From Acanthosepion lycidas (taxonomy: Eukaryota; Mollusca; Cephalopoda; Sepiida; Sepiidae): 64,000 bases of DNA. Shown here one piece after another: positions 32,089 through 42,830 of the stretch (position 1 is its first letter; every line of letters starts with the position of its first letter). The position numbers were made by a program, and so were the translations under genes. A model generated the notes under the pieces. That model ran no database searches. It saw only the letters and a program-made list of their open reading frames with translations, and was not told the origin of the DNA. The stretch is taken from the NCBI GenBank assembly GCA_963932145.1, contig OZ010586.1:73155087-73219086 (forward strand), given 5' to 3'.

Positions 32089-32925
32089 AAATTCTTCTTC
32101 TTCTTAAAATTCTGCTTCTTCTTTTTTTCTTTCTTCTTAAAATTCTTCTTTTTCTTCTTCTTAAAATTATTCTTAAAATTATTCTTAGAATTCTTCTTCT
32201 TAAAATTATTCTTCTTCTTAAAATTATTCTTCTTAAAATTCTCCTTTTTCTTCTTCTTCTTAAAATTCTTCTTTTTCTTCTTCTTAAAACTCTTCTTAAA
32301 ATTCTTCTTTTTCTTCTTCTTTTTCTTCTTCTTAAAATTCTTCTTAAAATTCTTCTTTTTCTTCTTCTTCTTACTAAAATTCTTCTTAAAATTCTTCTTC
32401 ATAAAACTCTTCTTAAAATTCTTCTTCTTAAAATTTTTCTTCTTTTTCTTCTTCTTCTTAAAATTCTTCTTTTTCTTCTTCTTAAAATTCTTCTTTTTCT
32501 TCTTAAAATTCTTCTTGTTCTTAAAATTCTCCTTTTTCTTCTTAAAATTCTTCTTCTTAAAATTCTTCTTGAAATTCTTCATCTTCTTAAAATTCTTCTT
32601 CTTCTTAAATTCTTCTTTTTCTTCTTAAAATTCTTCTTCTTAAAATTTTTTTCCTTCTTTTTCTTCTTCTTAGAATTATTCTTTTTTTTTCTTAAAATTC
32701 TTCTTAAAATTCTATTTCTTCTTAAAATTCTTCTTTTTCTTCTTAAAATTCTTCTTGTTCTTAAAATTCTTCTTTTTCTTCTTAAAATTCTTCTTCTTGA
32801 AATTCTTCATCTTCTTAAAATTCTTCTTCTTCTTAAAATTCTTCTTCTTCTTAAAATTCTTTTTCTTCTTCTTCTTAAAATTTTTCTTCTTCCTCTTCCT
32901 CTTCTTCTTCTTCTTCTTCCCACAT
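32043..32925. repeat. (TTC)n / TTCTTCTTAAAATTC tract, 0.88 kb
   Basis: TTC repeats interrupted by TTAAAA at irregular spacing. The open frames of 318 aa (+), 196 aa and 110 aa (-) are leucine/lysine/phenylalanine strings from this tract and not genes. On the minus strand it is a (GAA)n tract directly downstream of LINE-B. Confidence 0.95.
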
Positions 32926-32929
32926 CCCT

Positions 32930-33130
32930 TCAGAACGTTAGCGATCAGGGTTCTCAGTTTTCTATCCTTTATGGATCTTAATAAATGTTGTCTTTTTTCC
33001 ATCTCCCCCAAAACCCTATCCGACATCCATCCACTCATGCTCACCAGGTGGATTGTGTTTTGCTTTCCTCTGTCCCCCCTACCTTCAATCTGTCATGTGA
33101 GTATCAAATATTCTTCATCTGCGTGCAGTG
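32930..33130 (-). mobile_element. LINE-B 3' end (copy a)
   Basis: TTCAGAACGTTAGCGATCAG then CTATCCTTTATGGATCTTAA are the reverse of the LINE-B terminal block (family translation LRSIKDRKLRTLIANVLKGC). Ends at the (GAA)n tract. A second, partly overlapping copy begins at about 33131. Confidence 0.7.
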
Positions 33131-33880
33131 TACCTTCGGGACTTTAGCAATCATGGCTCTCAACAGTTTCTTGTCCTTTGTAGGTCTTAATAAAATTTGA
33201 CTTTTTGTATTTCTCCTAAACGCTGTTTTACTATTCATTTACTCCCGCTCACCAGGTAGGTTGTAAGTTATTTTCTCTGTTCCTCTTTGCTTCAATCTTT
33301 CCTGTGAATATCAAATTTCCAATGTTCTCTTTCTTCATTATGTGCTCTAGAGATTTCAACCCTCTTCCTGATGTTACCGGATTGAGGAATCGGAGAGCCG
33401 AGTTCGAATTCCAGTCGAATCCATTACATTCACTTACGTGCTAATACCCTTGGGAAAGGTAGGAATCCTCTTCTTCTTCCCGCCAGCTATGGGTAAATAG
33501 CAGAACAGACCGGGTTCTAGAGCATTGGATGACTACTGGTCTACCGCAGAAAGAAATGGCAACCTACTGCAGGAAAAAAATCTGCCTCGTCAGTCATGTA
33601 TAGAAAGATACATGATCGTTTGCGCGTGTATCACGCATGATACATAACTGACTAACTGACTCCTGATGTTAAGTATGTGTTTTTTTTTTTTGTTTCCATT
33701 TTCTCTAAAACCTCGTCGTTGCACACATGTTTGGTTCAAAGTATCCTCGGCATTATTCTGTAGAACCATATTTCTGTTGCCTCAAGTCCCTTCTTCATCT
33801 GCGGGAAGATTGTCGAACGTTTACTGCCATATAGGATTGATATTGCATATTAGTTCAGTAGTGGTGTAAAAAAATTAAGA
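33131..33880 (-). mobile_element. LINE-B 3' portion (copy b), split by a SINE
   Basis: GACTTTAGCAATCATGGCTC is again the LINE-B terminal block. Sequence continues to CTTTCCTGTGAATATC and the coding region of the RMLKIPWTEHVSN block at 33690-33760. The element is interrupted at 33376-33660 by a SINE with target duplication. Confidence 0.7.
33376..33660 (+). mobile_element. SINE with 10-bp target-site duplication
   Basis: 285 bp flanked by exact TCCTGATGTT on both sides (33366-33375, 33661-33670). The head has a B-box-like GAGTTCGAATTCC. The body has ACGTGCTAATACCCTTGGGA, AGCTATGGGTAAATAGCAG and GAAAGAAATGGCAACCTACT. It ends CATAACTGACTAACTGAC. An inverted relative is at 48434-48732 and fragments occur at 18.6, 21.55, 22.45, 26.7, 29.4 and 59.5 kb. 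No clear A box, so the head is incomplete or unusual. Confidence 0.85.
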
Positions 33881-34129
33881 TGTATTACTAAGGTTGCCAA
33901 CAATCACACATAACGCGGAATTATCCTGTATTTTGATGCAGAATACGTGCCCCATTGTTAACTGATGCAGGGCGCGTTTTATCTTGTATTTTGCGAATCA
34001 ATGCTCCTTTTTAAAAATTACGTGAAAATTTTTCTTCTTTTTTACATTTTGTACTTAATAAAGCTTGCCCGCCTGACCCTCACAGTTCACCCTCTTGCCC
34101 TTTCTCTTTTTTTCAGTCCTTTTCTCTTC

Positions 34130-34790
34130 TTCATTATGTGCCTTGTTCCGTCAGGACGTATGTGTTCGTGTCTCTCCACAACTTCCTGTCCTTTGTAGCG
34201 CTTAATAAATTTTGTCCTTCTGTCATTTCTCCTAAACCATCTTTCATCTTCCATTTATTCAAAGTTACTTATTCCTTATTATGTGCTAAACTAAATTGTC
34301 TCCTGAGGTTAAGTATAAGTTTCCTTTTTGTTTCCCTTTTCTTTAAAACTTCGTTGTTGTTCACGTGTTCGGTCTATGGTATCCTCAGCAGCCTTCTGTA
34401 GAACCATATTTCTTTTACGTCGTCTCTTCATCTTTGAGGCGTGTGTTCATTACTCACAGCCATATAGCAGGACATATATCACGTTACAGTTCAATACATT
34501 TTTTCTTTGTTTCTAGCGAAGTTTTTTCTATTTCTCTGTATTCTGCTTAGCATCTGGAATACCTTCATGGCTATCCTAATACTCCTTCGGATTTCAGTGT
34601 CACTTTCCGTCCTCTGTTAAAACACTTCCCAAATATTTAAATTTCTTCATTTGTTTGATTTTGGTATCTCCAACGTTGGCGACCATGGTCCATGCATTCT
34701 GTCTTGCAGTTGATGTTTAATCCATCTGTCTCGCTTTCCTTCAAAACCTTCCGTAAGAATTTTTGTAGCTTTCTACTGTGCTAAAATTTA
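34130..34790 (-). mobile_element. LINE-B 3' portion
   Basis: Reverse of the terminal block (TTCCTGTCCTTTGTAGCGCT), the RMLR-type block at 34330-34420 (GTTCGGTCTATGGTATCCTC), then the RT linker and TGCATTCTGTCTTGCAGTTG region to about 34790. The order is identical to 14.1-14.45 kb. Confidence 0.7.
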
Positions 34791-34849
34791 ACGACCGATA
34801 TTCTTTTGTCTGTAATTATTGCTTCTTTTTAAAGACTGCCCAGTTTCAC

Positions 34850-35330
34850 TCTAAAATTCTAACTTAGCTGTTATTTTGGACCGACCGTATCACATTGTTG
34901 AACGATGTCGATTATATGCAACCATGTTCTCAGATCGAGGTTTCAAAATGGCTTCGAGCGAGTGAAGCGTTTAGATCCTAGAAAAATCGCTCTTCTTTGA
35001 ACCTCGTGGATTGGCGGTACAGAATCGCAAACAAGGGATTGTACCAGTTAACAGAAAACATAACACTTAAGGACTTTCAACGTCAACAGGCTAGAATGTA
35101 AGTCAAAGAGAAAATAATGATATAATCAAGATAGTGACATTCCACAGTACTTGAAAGAAAAGGTTAGGAAAGAAATCTCCATCATTATTGGAAAGAGCAA
35201 AAACAGCTGCTAGACTTAAGAAACCGTTTTTCCTGAGAAACATTTTATAAATTTTAACCGACAGTAGCAATGAATGCCGGCTAATCTTATCCTTACCACT
35301 ATTATTACCATCGCTAAAAAATACCAAACT
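34850..35330. repeat. Dispersed repeat shared with 54.75-55.19 kb
   Basis: TGTACCAGTTAACAGAAAAC, AAAGAGAAAATAATGATATA, TTTTCCTGAGAAACATTTTA and TAACCGACAGTAG match, in order, bases 54925-55165. About 75% alike by eye. No coding frame; family unknown. Confidence 0.55.
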
Positions 35331-35498
35331 GTTTAGTTCAACTTTGTGTACTCATGGACGTGTAGTTGGGGACCTATCAATAGAGTCAACAACCCCATAG
35401 TTGGCCTCCGGTCCCGCATTTTAATTTTAGAAAACATTTAATTAATCAATTTAAGACAAAAATGACGAAAGAAAAGAGAGCCGAAACATAATAATAGA

Positions 35499-35546
<48 letters not shown>

Positions 35547-36138
35547 TGTTTAAAAGGAATTTAAGAAATAATAGTCAAAAACATCTAATAATATAGAAAT
35601 ATATTCCTAGAATATTAAAAGATTAAGAAATATAATTAAAATAACATGCTATAATCAATTTATGCCCATTGAAAGATCTGGTATTAATTATAAAAATAAA
35701 AATTATAAAATGAATTCAGTACAGATAAGCCTCACCTTACGTCATTAATTGGTTCCAGAGGTCTCGACTTATGTCGAAATAACCACACTATAAACCGGAG
35801 ATAAGCCCTCCCTATTCGCTATTACGGTATTTATGTTATATACATACAGTATTCTGAATACAATAATTAATTTCCACCATATGTTCCAGCGATATAGCCT
35901 TACGATTAGCATTAGTACTTGCACTGGGAATTTTTCTTCAGAGCCATGGGCAAAAATACCTTCCAAATCACAAATGAAATGTAATTACAAAAACGTCAAC
36001 GGCAGAGTACAGATGTAAACATGTCTGAATTCAAAATTAGTGTTGGAGCGGGAAACAATGCAGGAGTGCCGCCTGTTGGCAGGAATTTGAAATAAGAAAA
36101 TCTGCTGAACATTTTTTTATTATGCTATTTTTTATGAT

Positions 36139-36183
<45 letters not shown>

Positions 36184-36485
36184 TGTGTGTGTTGTGTGGT
36201 ATATATAATATTATTTTTGAATTTATTTAAATATGATTTTATATTTTCATTGTTATCTTAGTGTTTTGACGTTTCTAATATTTTTAACAGCCGACGTAAA
36301 CTCGAGTAAATTGACCTATGTCGAGTTTTATCTTTCCATATAAAATTTTAAAAAAACTTAACCCGAAACGACTTAAGCCAAGCCATCAATGTATTTTTCA
36401 TACGACGACACTCACCTGCACAATCCCAAGAGCCACTCGATGTAGAGTGTTACCGAGTAAGAGGCACAGCTTATGTGAGAAAGAT
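35330..36485. other. AT-rich, (TAA)n and (TA)n; possible DNA-transposon remnant
   Basis: (TAA)n at 35498-35547 and (TA)n at 36144-36181. The stretches TTGGTTCCAGAGGTCTCGAC (35750) and GACCTATGTCGAGTTTTATC (36312) recall pogo/Tigger-type ends, but I could not match inverted termini. Nothing else is recognised. Confidence 0.3.
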
Positions 36486-36489
36486 AACG

Positions 36490-36805
36490 GTTGACCCTAG
36501 ACTTGAATATGTCAAGATTGCAGTGTTTGAGGAAGCATCAAAATATGCGCCTGCTTGCTGGACTTTGGCTTTACAGTGAAGAAATCCTCAGAGCATTAGA
36601 AGCCCTATCAGGATTCAATATTGGCGGCCACAACCATAACAACATTACAGATGCAGATGACACTATGTTGACAACGGACACAGAAAGGAAACAACAAGAA
36701 TTACCGCAGAAGACAGCAACAGAAACCAAGAAGTTAGAACTAAACATCAACTGTAAGAAAACTGTAAAAAAGAACGTATGGTTATCAGCAAAATGGACAA
36801 CTTCG
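36490..36805 (+). mobile_element. LINE-B reverse transcriptase, 5' piece of a split copy
   Basis: The plus-strand 105-aa frame contains LYSEEILRALEALSGFNIGG, HNHNNI and a DADDT box (family YADDT). After this, TERKQQELPQKTATETKKLE and ISKMDN lead to the point where LINE-A begins. The continuation is at 37945. Confidence 0.8.
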
Positions 36806-37940
36806 TAAGCTTCATGGATACGGTATCACACGACGATTATTTGATTTAATACTATTATTCTTGTCAAACTATGGAATGAAGGTCGTCTTAAACGGTTCCT
36901 CCTCCAGTTCCTTTCCTCCGAACGCTGATGTTCCTTTTGGCTCTATCCTGGGTCCTACACTGTTTCTGATCTACATCAACGATATTCTTGACGTCATCAA
37001 TTCCCAACTAGGCATCTACGCAGGCGATACTACTTTTTACCCCTGTCTCACTAGTAAATCCGGCATCGCTGACAAAGCTAAACTTGCCGCTGGTCTCAAA
37101 AAGGACCTCCAATCTCTGGTTGACTGGGCTAGGAAATGGCTTGTAGATGTTAATGTCTCCAAAACGGAACTGCTCTCATTTACACACCATAGAGAACCCT
37201 TCCTGCCTCCTATCAGAATGGACGATGCTCAACTCCGCGAGGGCGTTACTGTGCGCCTTCTTGGGCTCACGTTTTCCACTGACCTGAGGTGGGACAACTA
37301 CATTGAATCAATAGCTTCTTTTTGATTTTTTTTTCTCGCCTGACTCCATCCTTCAAATCTACAAATCTACCATTCGTCCTTGCATTAAATACTGCTGCCA
37401 TATATGGTCTGGTGCCCCCGGTGTTCATCTCGAGGTCCTAGACACAATACAGAGACGGATATGCAATGTGATAGGTCCTTATATGGCATCTCATCTGTAG
37501 TCACTTTCTCGCAGGCGTGATGTGGCTTCCCTTTGTCTTTTCTATAAATATTTTCATGGCAACTGCTCTGTGGAGCTATTTTCAGTTGTGCCCTAACTGC
37601 ATAAATTTAAGCACTCTACTAGGTTGACATTTCTGTCTCACCCTTTCACTCACGAAACATTTAAATATAAATGCCTCTTCTACTCCAACAGCTTCTTCTC
37701 CCGCACTTCCCGACAATGGAACTCCCTTCCTCTTACTTGCTTCCCTGATAGCTATAATCTTCAAATATTCAAATGTAATGTCAATCGACATCTTGATGCC
37801 TTGATCTTGACCCCCTTTCTTCTCTATGTCCTTTCCTGAAACACCACCCACTTTAGTCTTTACTCTTGTTCTCAGTCTCTGTAATTTCTTAGTGATAGTG
37901 GCATTCCCGCTTTGCTTTGGGTGAAATGCTAAAAAAAAAC
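36806..37940 (+). mobile_element. LINE-A 3' portion inserted into LINE-B
   Basis: 5'-truncated LINE-A. The 154-aa frame reads LSNYGMKVVLNGSSSSSFP, DVPFGSILGPTLFLIYINDI, then the palm box YAGDTT where the family has YADDT, and WARKWLVDVNVSKTELLSF. After a frame break come YKSTIRPCIKYC, RRICNVIGPYMAS and SFFSRTSRQWNSLPLTCFPD. The 3' end is GGTGAAATGCTAAAAAAAAA at 37940. This is the most complete LINE-A 3' half on the plus strand. Confidence 0.85.
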
Positions 37941-37944
37941 AAAC

Positions 37945-38560
37945 TAGATGCCGATTACAAATTGGAGATACCAAAATTAAACAAGTGTAAAAATTTAAAT
38001 ATCGAGGATGTGCATCGTCAGAGGATAGAAAGTATGACACTGAAGGCGCATTGGGATAGCGAAAGATGACTTCCAAAAGTTAAGCAAAGAATTAAGAAAC
38101 AGGAAAATGTCATTTGAAAGAAGCAAAAGATCACTGATCTGTTATGTAATCTCGCTCCTCCTATATAACAGTGAATGCTGAACCATGTTAATGAAAAAAA
38201 AACTTGATTCGAAATGTGGATTTACAGAAGGACGTTGAGAATAGCATGGACTGAACACGTGAGCAACCACGTGATTTTAGAGAAAAATGAAAACAAAAAG
38301 GACGCTTATACGAAACCTCAGAAAGAGACAGTTGAAGTTTCTGGGGAACATAATGATGAATGAGCGCTTGAAAAAATTGTCACCCACTGGATATATACTG
38401 AAAGTAAGAGGGAGAGAGGAAAAGAGTACATAACCTAGCAAACGAGCTTGTAGAAATGGTTGGCAGAACAGAGATTAGGCGATATAGTAAAAAGACAAAC
38501 TAAGGGCTACAAAGGACATGAAGTTGTGGAGCGCCATGATCATCCATGTTCTGAAGACAG
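37945..38560 (+). mobile_element. LINE-B, 3' piece of a split copy
   Basis: Translation resumes with DADYKLEIPKLNKCKNLNIE (family LQIGDTKIKQVKNFKYLG), then LLCNLAPPI and WIYRRTLRIAWTEHVSNHV. The 3' terminal block AGGACATGAAGTTGTGGAGC, then CATGATCATCCATGTTCTGA, closes it near 38560. Confidence 0.8.
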
Positions 38561-38659
38561 ATAGCACAAAAAAGATGATTAATTGCACGTTTCTAAAAAA
38601 ATCGTTATTAATTATGGGTCTTTACCTATAATCAATTAATACCCAAAAATGAAATTATA

Positions 38660-39183
38660 AGACTCCTCCTCCTCCTCCTCCTTCTTCTTCTTCTTCTTGT
38701 TTTTCACTCAGCATTTTCTTCTTCTTTTTCATGATTCTTATTCTTTTTCTTTTTCCTCACCACTCTTCTTTCTCCACATCACACTTCTTCTTCCTCATCC
38801 TTCTTCTTCCTCTTCACCCCTCTTCTTCTTCCTCATCCCTCTTTTCTTCTTTCTCATCCCCCTTCTTCCTCTTCACCCCTCTTCTTCTTCCTCATCCCTC
38901 TTTTCTTCTTTCTCTTCCCTCTTCTTCCTCTTCACCCCTCTTCTTCTTCCTCATCCCTCTTTTCTTCTTTCTCATCACTCTTCTTCTTCTTCTTCTTCCT
39001 GATAACACATCTTTTTCTTCTTCTCTTCTTTCTTATCACGCGTCTCCTCTTCTTTCTACTCATCACTCTTCTTCTTCCTCCTCCTCCTTCTTCGTCTTCT
39101 TCATCCTCGTCACTCTTCTTCTTCTTCTTCTTCTTCTTCATCTTCTTCCTTCTCATCACTTTTCTTTTTCTTCCCCATCACTC

Positions 39184-39215
<32 letters not shown>

Positions 39216-39260
39216 TTGCTCTCTCATCATTCTTCTTCTTCCTTTTCTTCTTCTTCTTCC
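38660..39260. repeat. (TTC)n-rich tract with ~40-bp higher units
   Basis: Starts as (CTC)n(TTC)n. At 38765-38985 a unit CTTCTTCCTCATCCCTCTTT-TCTTCTTTCTCATCC recurs about four times. (TTA)n at 39184-39214. On the minus strand it is a GAA-rich tract downstream of LINE-B 3' sequence at 39262. Serine/leucine or lysine/glutamate-rich frames are not genes. Confidence 0.9.
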
Positions 39261-39261
39261 A

Positions 39262-39370
39262 TATTCCATGTCTCTTTAGAACGTGAGCCATCGTGGCTCT
39301 CTACAGCGTCCTAACGTTTGCGGCGTTTAGCAAAGTTCAGCTTTTTAAGAATCTCCATCTCCCAGTTCCG
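39262..39370 (-). mobile_element. LINE-B 3' end
   Basis: GTCTCTTTAGAACGTGAGCC then GTGGCTCTCTACAGCGTCCT is the reverse of the terminal block. It adjoins the GAA-rich tract. Confidence 0.65.
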
Positions 39371-39820
39371 CCATGATGGGTTAAAAATGACAGAATAATA
39401 GAAAGAAAAAAAGTGAATGAACGAACAAAGGAAAGAAGGAAAAAGAGAAAACAAAAAAGAAAGAAAAAGCAGAATATTTGACCGTTTAAATGTTCTTGGT
39501 TTGTTTTGTTTGTTATGTATAAGCATTGTTATGGAAGACAGAGATTTCATTTTCTGTTCTTTAATATATTTTTTTTTCTTTTTGTTGTCTTTGATTTAAC
39601 TTGACGTGGAGAGTGCCACCAGGCTGTTCGATTTGTTCGCCTTTATTCCTCTTATGATGAATGGTGAGAAGGCGGAAGAAAAGGAGGTGGGTGGGTGCTT
39701 GGTTTATTATTTACATATTTATTTACACCTTTCACTCTTTGTCAAGACCAATGAGATTACGTATAGCTTTAACTTTTGTAATCATGCGTGGGTGGATGTC
39801 TTTGCACATGAGAAAGAAAG

Positions 39821-39822
<2 letters not shown>
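39370..39822. other. No feature recognised
   Basis: A/G-rich then T-rich sequence. Short frames lack any domain signature. Confidence 0.4.
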
Positions 39823-39881
<59 letters not shown>

Positions 39882-39924
39882 TGGAAATCTTTAAGCACAT
39901 CCTCAGTCACGAATATTAACAGGC

Positions 39925-39998
<74 letters not shown>
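39823..39998. repeat. (GATA)n and (TA)n microsatellites
   Basis: (GATA)n at 39824-39881 and about 68 bp of (TA)n at 39927-39996. Confidence 0.95.
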
Positions 39999-40008
<10 letters not shown>

Positions 40009-40099
40009 AAAGGCAGACAGACAGACAAACAGAGAAAGAGAGAAACAAAGATAGATAGATAAAGAGATAAATAGGGAGACGATAAAGAGGATAGTCTTA

Positions 40100-40395
40100 T
40101 GTGCCGTGTTACTTCAGGGGGTAAGAGATAATGGCTCTCCACAACTTTCTACCCTCTGTGGCTCTTGTTCACTATCTTTCTCGCTTACTCTTCTAAAATC
40201 CATGTATACAAGCTCTTTCTATAGGTTACTGGCTGTTCTGTCAGCCCTTTTTGCCTTTAATACGTTCAGTATCCTTCAAGCCTTATTTCTTCATTATATG
40301 TCCCAGAAATGACAACATTTTCTGGTTCAAAGTATAAGTGTTCTTTTTGCTTCCATTTTCCGTAACACGTCTTTGCTGTTAACATGCTTCGTGCA
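40100..40395 (-). mobile_element. LINE-B 3' portion
   Basis: Reverse terminal block (AGAGATAATGGCTCTCCACA, CCTCTGTGGCTCTTGTTCAC), then CAAAGTATAAGTGTTCTTTT and TTGCTTCCATTTTCC. Same order as 34.1-34.4 kb. Confidence 0.65.
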
Positions 40396-41060
40396 TTCTC
40401 ACAGACTCTCATCGTTTTATAAAAGTCAACTCCTCACAACCCAATTTGGTTTTCATTCTGTTAAGGAGTGCAATGATATATCATCCAATAACTCTCCAAT
40501 AGAAATCGGTATACTTGCTATGTCGACTACAAAGCAACATATGACCACATCAATAGAGACTTGCCCTTCTCTTACAACCGTCTTCCAAATTCTGGAACAA
40601 ATGAATGTTTAGATATGACACCGGAAGTTTATTGATACACAAAATCATATGTGCCTGGCGAGGACCTCACTATCGAAATATTCCATATCTCATCAGGTGT
40701 ACGACAAGGAGAAATTGAGAGTTGAAGTCTTTCCTACACTATGAACTGTGCGTATATAAGCACAGATGTGAAGAGATGGGCTAGATCACTTAAGCATTCC
40801 ATACCGTATCCTAAATGATTCTACTAATAGAAAAGTGTGATCGTATTTTCTATCACGAAGTCAATGTAATGATGAGGTGGAGGCTATGCTAAGGACATAG
40901 GTAATCATAGATTAGGATAAGAATGATCTTGAACAAAAATCATTATCCTCTATCAATTATTTCAAGAAATAGGACTCAAGATAAACCTTTCCAAAATACA
41001 AACAATGATCTGGAATTGCAATGAAAGCATATACCCAACACTAAACGTTACACAAACTAA
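40396..41060 (+). mobile_element. LINE-C reverse transcriptase fragment
   Basis: A third LINE type. Plus-strand translation: QFGFHSVKECNDI, then CYVDYKATYDHINRDLPFSY, then EDLTIEIFHISSGVRQGEIE, and later ISRNRTQDKPFQNTNNDLEL-like sequence with NYFKK and IWNCNESIYPTL. The order QFGF ... D-AAYDHINRD ... SSGVRQG ... LGLKIN-SKTQTM-WN is that of endonuclease-RT LINEs. It carries breaks and ends in the telomere-like sequence. Confidence 0.7.
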
Positions 41061-41178
41061 AAACCTAAATCAAATCTCAAACCCATTTTTAATCTTAAAT
41101 CCGAATCTATCCTAAGCCTTAAAGCTCAAACGAAATCTAAGTTTAATCCACAACACTAGTCCTAAATCTAACCCTAAA
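41061..41178. repeat. Degenerate telomere-like CTAACC/CTAAAT sequence
   Basis: Loose hexameric repetition (CCTAAATCTAACCCTAAATC). It continues, interrupted by a Helitron, at 41959-42000. Confidence 0.75.
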
Positions 41179-41958
41179 TCTATAACTATAAAAGGTAGGA
41201 TGTGTGTATGTGTTTGTGTGCAACGAATGCACGACCGCAACTTTCGACGGATTTGCACCAAAATTTACATGCACATGCTCCAAGTTAGCGGGAAGGCCAA
41301 GACTGACGTTGCATTTCCCAACTCCCATCGATAGTTGAAATAATCGATTTTTTCATGCTTCTACGTCAATTTTCATGCAGTCTGCGGCCATTTTCTACTG
41401 GCCAGAGTGAGAGCCTATAGCTTGCTACCACGAATAGGCAGGAAGATTCTATTGGCCAGCGTGAGAGCCAACAGCTGATTGACACGAATGTAAACTAGCA
41501 TGCTAGCATGCAAAAAAAATCGATAGCTGCATTCGTCACAAGTGGGAAAAATTTAAATCTGCATGGCACTTTACTCCAATTGGCTCATTCGCTTGCTTAA
41601 ACTCAATGTTGATTCTGATTCTGTGGAACTGGGTTGGGTGTGAAAAAGTATTTGTTGTTAACATTCTTTTTTCATTCGTTTTTTTCAGTTACGAGCCCTT
41701 TTTTTTAAAGCTGATCGTTTTGTGTTCATTTTGTTTAGTTCTTTTTTCGTAACAGATTTAATGTTTAGTATAGAGATTAGAAAAAATTCGCAGTGTGAGA
41801 TAGGCAAGAAGTAAGGCATGTAGCAACATCAGCACGGCAAAGGGCACTCCTTTAAAGGCAAGGAATGGCAAAAATATTTTAAGTCAAGTGATAGCGATTG
41901 CTGTATGAGTCGTACGATTTTTGAAACAAGCACGGGCAACGCCAGGCCATGCTGCTAG
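41179..41958 (+). mobile_element. Non-autonomous Helitron
   Basis: Begins TCTATAACTATAAAAGGTAG followed by a TGTGTATGTG stretch, and ends GCACGGGCAACGCCAGGCCA-TGCTGCTAG. The 5' TC and 3' CTAG lie exactly between a host A (41178) and T (41959), as Helitrons require, inside the CTAAAT-type repeat. 780 bp, no Rep/helicase frame. Confidence 0.8.
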
Positions 41959-41999
41959 TCTAACTTAAATTTAATCTTAAAAATATTCCTAACACTAAG

Positions 42000-42830
42000 A
42001 CTTGCCTAGCACTTGTAGAATTAGATTCCTACATTCTCTGTTTTAAACCTGTTAAAAGAGAATCATAGCAAAGTATTCTCAGTTTGTGCTGAACCCATTA
42101 AAATCGGCTCCAGAGTTGAGTACGAAACATACTTTCGGATTGGTCCATAAACAATAACGTGTTTCTGCCTACACCCGTACGGTTGACCTCGGATTGACCT
42201 GTTTAGAGTTCAGCGCACCAAAAAAAATGTAAACGTTCTGAAGCTCCCCCGTGATCAAGAAAACTCATAAATATGAAACTTCGACACGACTTAGTGAGTC
42301 CAAAAATAATCAACTCGCCACACGGATCCATGAAACCCAATTTCCTCGCTAAAAGTTATTTTTTATTAATATCAACCCAGCTTGTGGAATTTAATTTCTT
42401 TTCAACATCAACTCATCTAGTGACCAATTCAACCAAGACGAGATTGATAAACCAACTCACTCAATATCTTAACAACATAAAGGAAATCGTAACTATATCA
42501 GTCGAAGGGAGACAACTCTACAGTAAGTCAAGCAATTTATTTCATTCAGTTTCACCATCAACATAAACTGTTTAATTCCTTACCAGATCTACAGCATAAC
42601 ATTTTTTATATTACCCTTGCTCTAAAGAACTCTAAAGTGTTTTAAACAACTTTATTATATCGTGTGTACTTGTTGCTATATAAAAATATTTTCTGTTAAA
42701 ACAAATATCTGCCTATTTGATTATTTCTCTTGTTGTTGTTGTCTTCGTTGCATTTGATTTTAGTAAAAATAGTAGAGGGTCAGGTTAATTTTGTCACTGA
42801 TACAGACTGACTAACCCATTAACCATAGCT
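42000..42830. other. No feature recognised
   Basis: A 97-aa plus-strand frame (42273-42566) has no recognisable domain. No repeat family seen. Confidence 0.35.

Noticed and set aside
32025-32981. 318-aa plus-strand open frame, longest in the window
   Set aside because: It is an uninterrupted translation of the (TTC)n/TTAAAA tract (leucine, lysine, isoleucine, phenylalanine only); the minus-strand 196-aa frame is its complement.
35720-36390. pogo/Tigger-type DNA transposon
   Set aside because: TTGGTTCC and GTCGAG-type stretches are suggestive, but no matching inverted ends or transposase pieces were found.
36861-37325. 154-aa reverse transcriptase frame as an active gene
   Set aside because: 5'-truncated LINE with an altered catalytic box (YAGD for YADD) and a frame break after the frame.
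38731-39279. 182-aa serine/leucine-rich frame
   Set aside because: Translation of the CTTCTTCCTCATCC-type tandem repeat.
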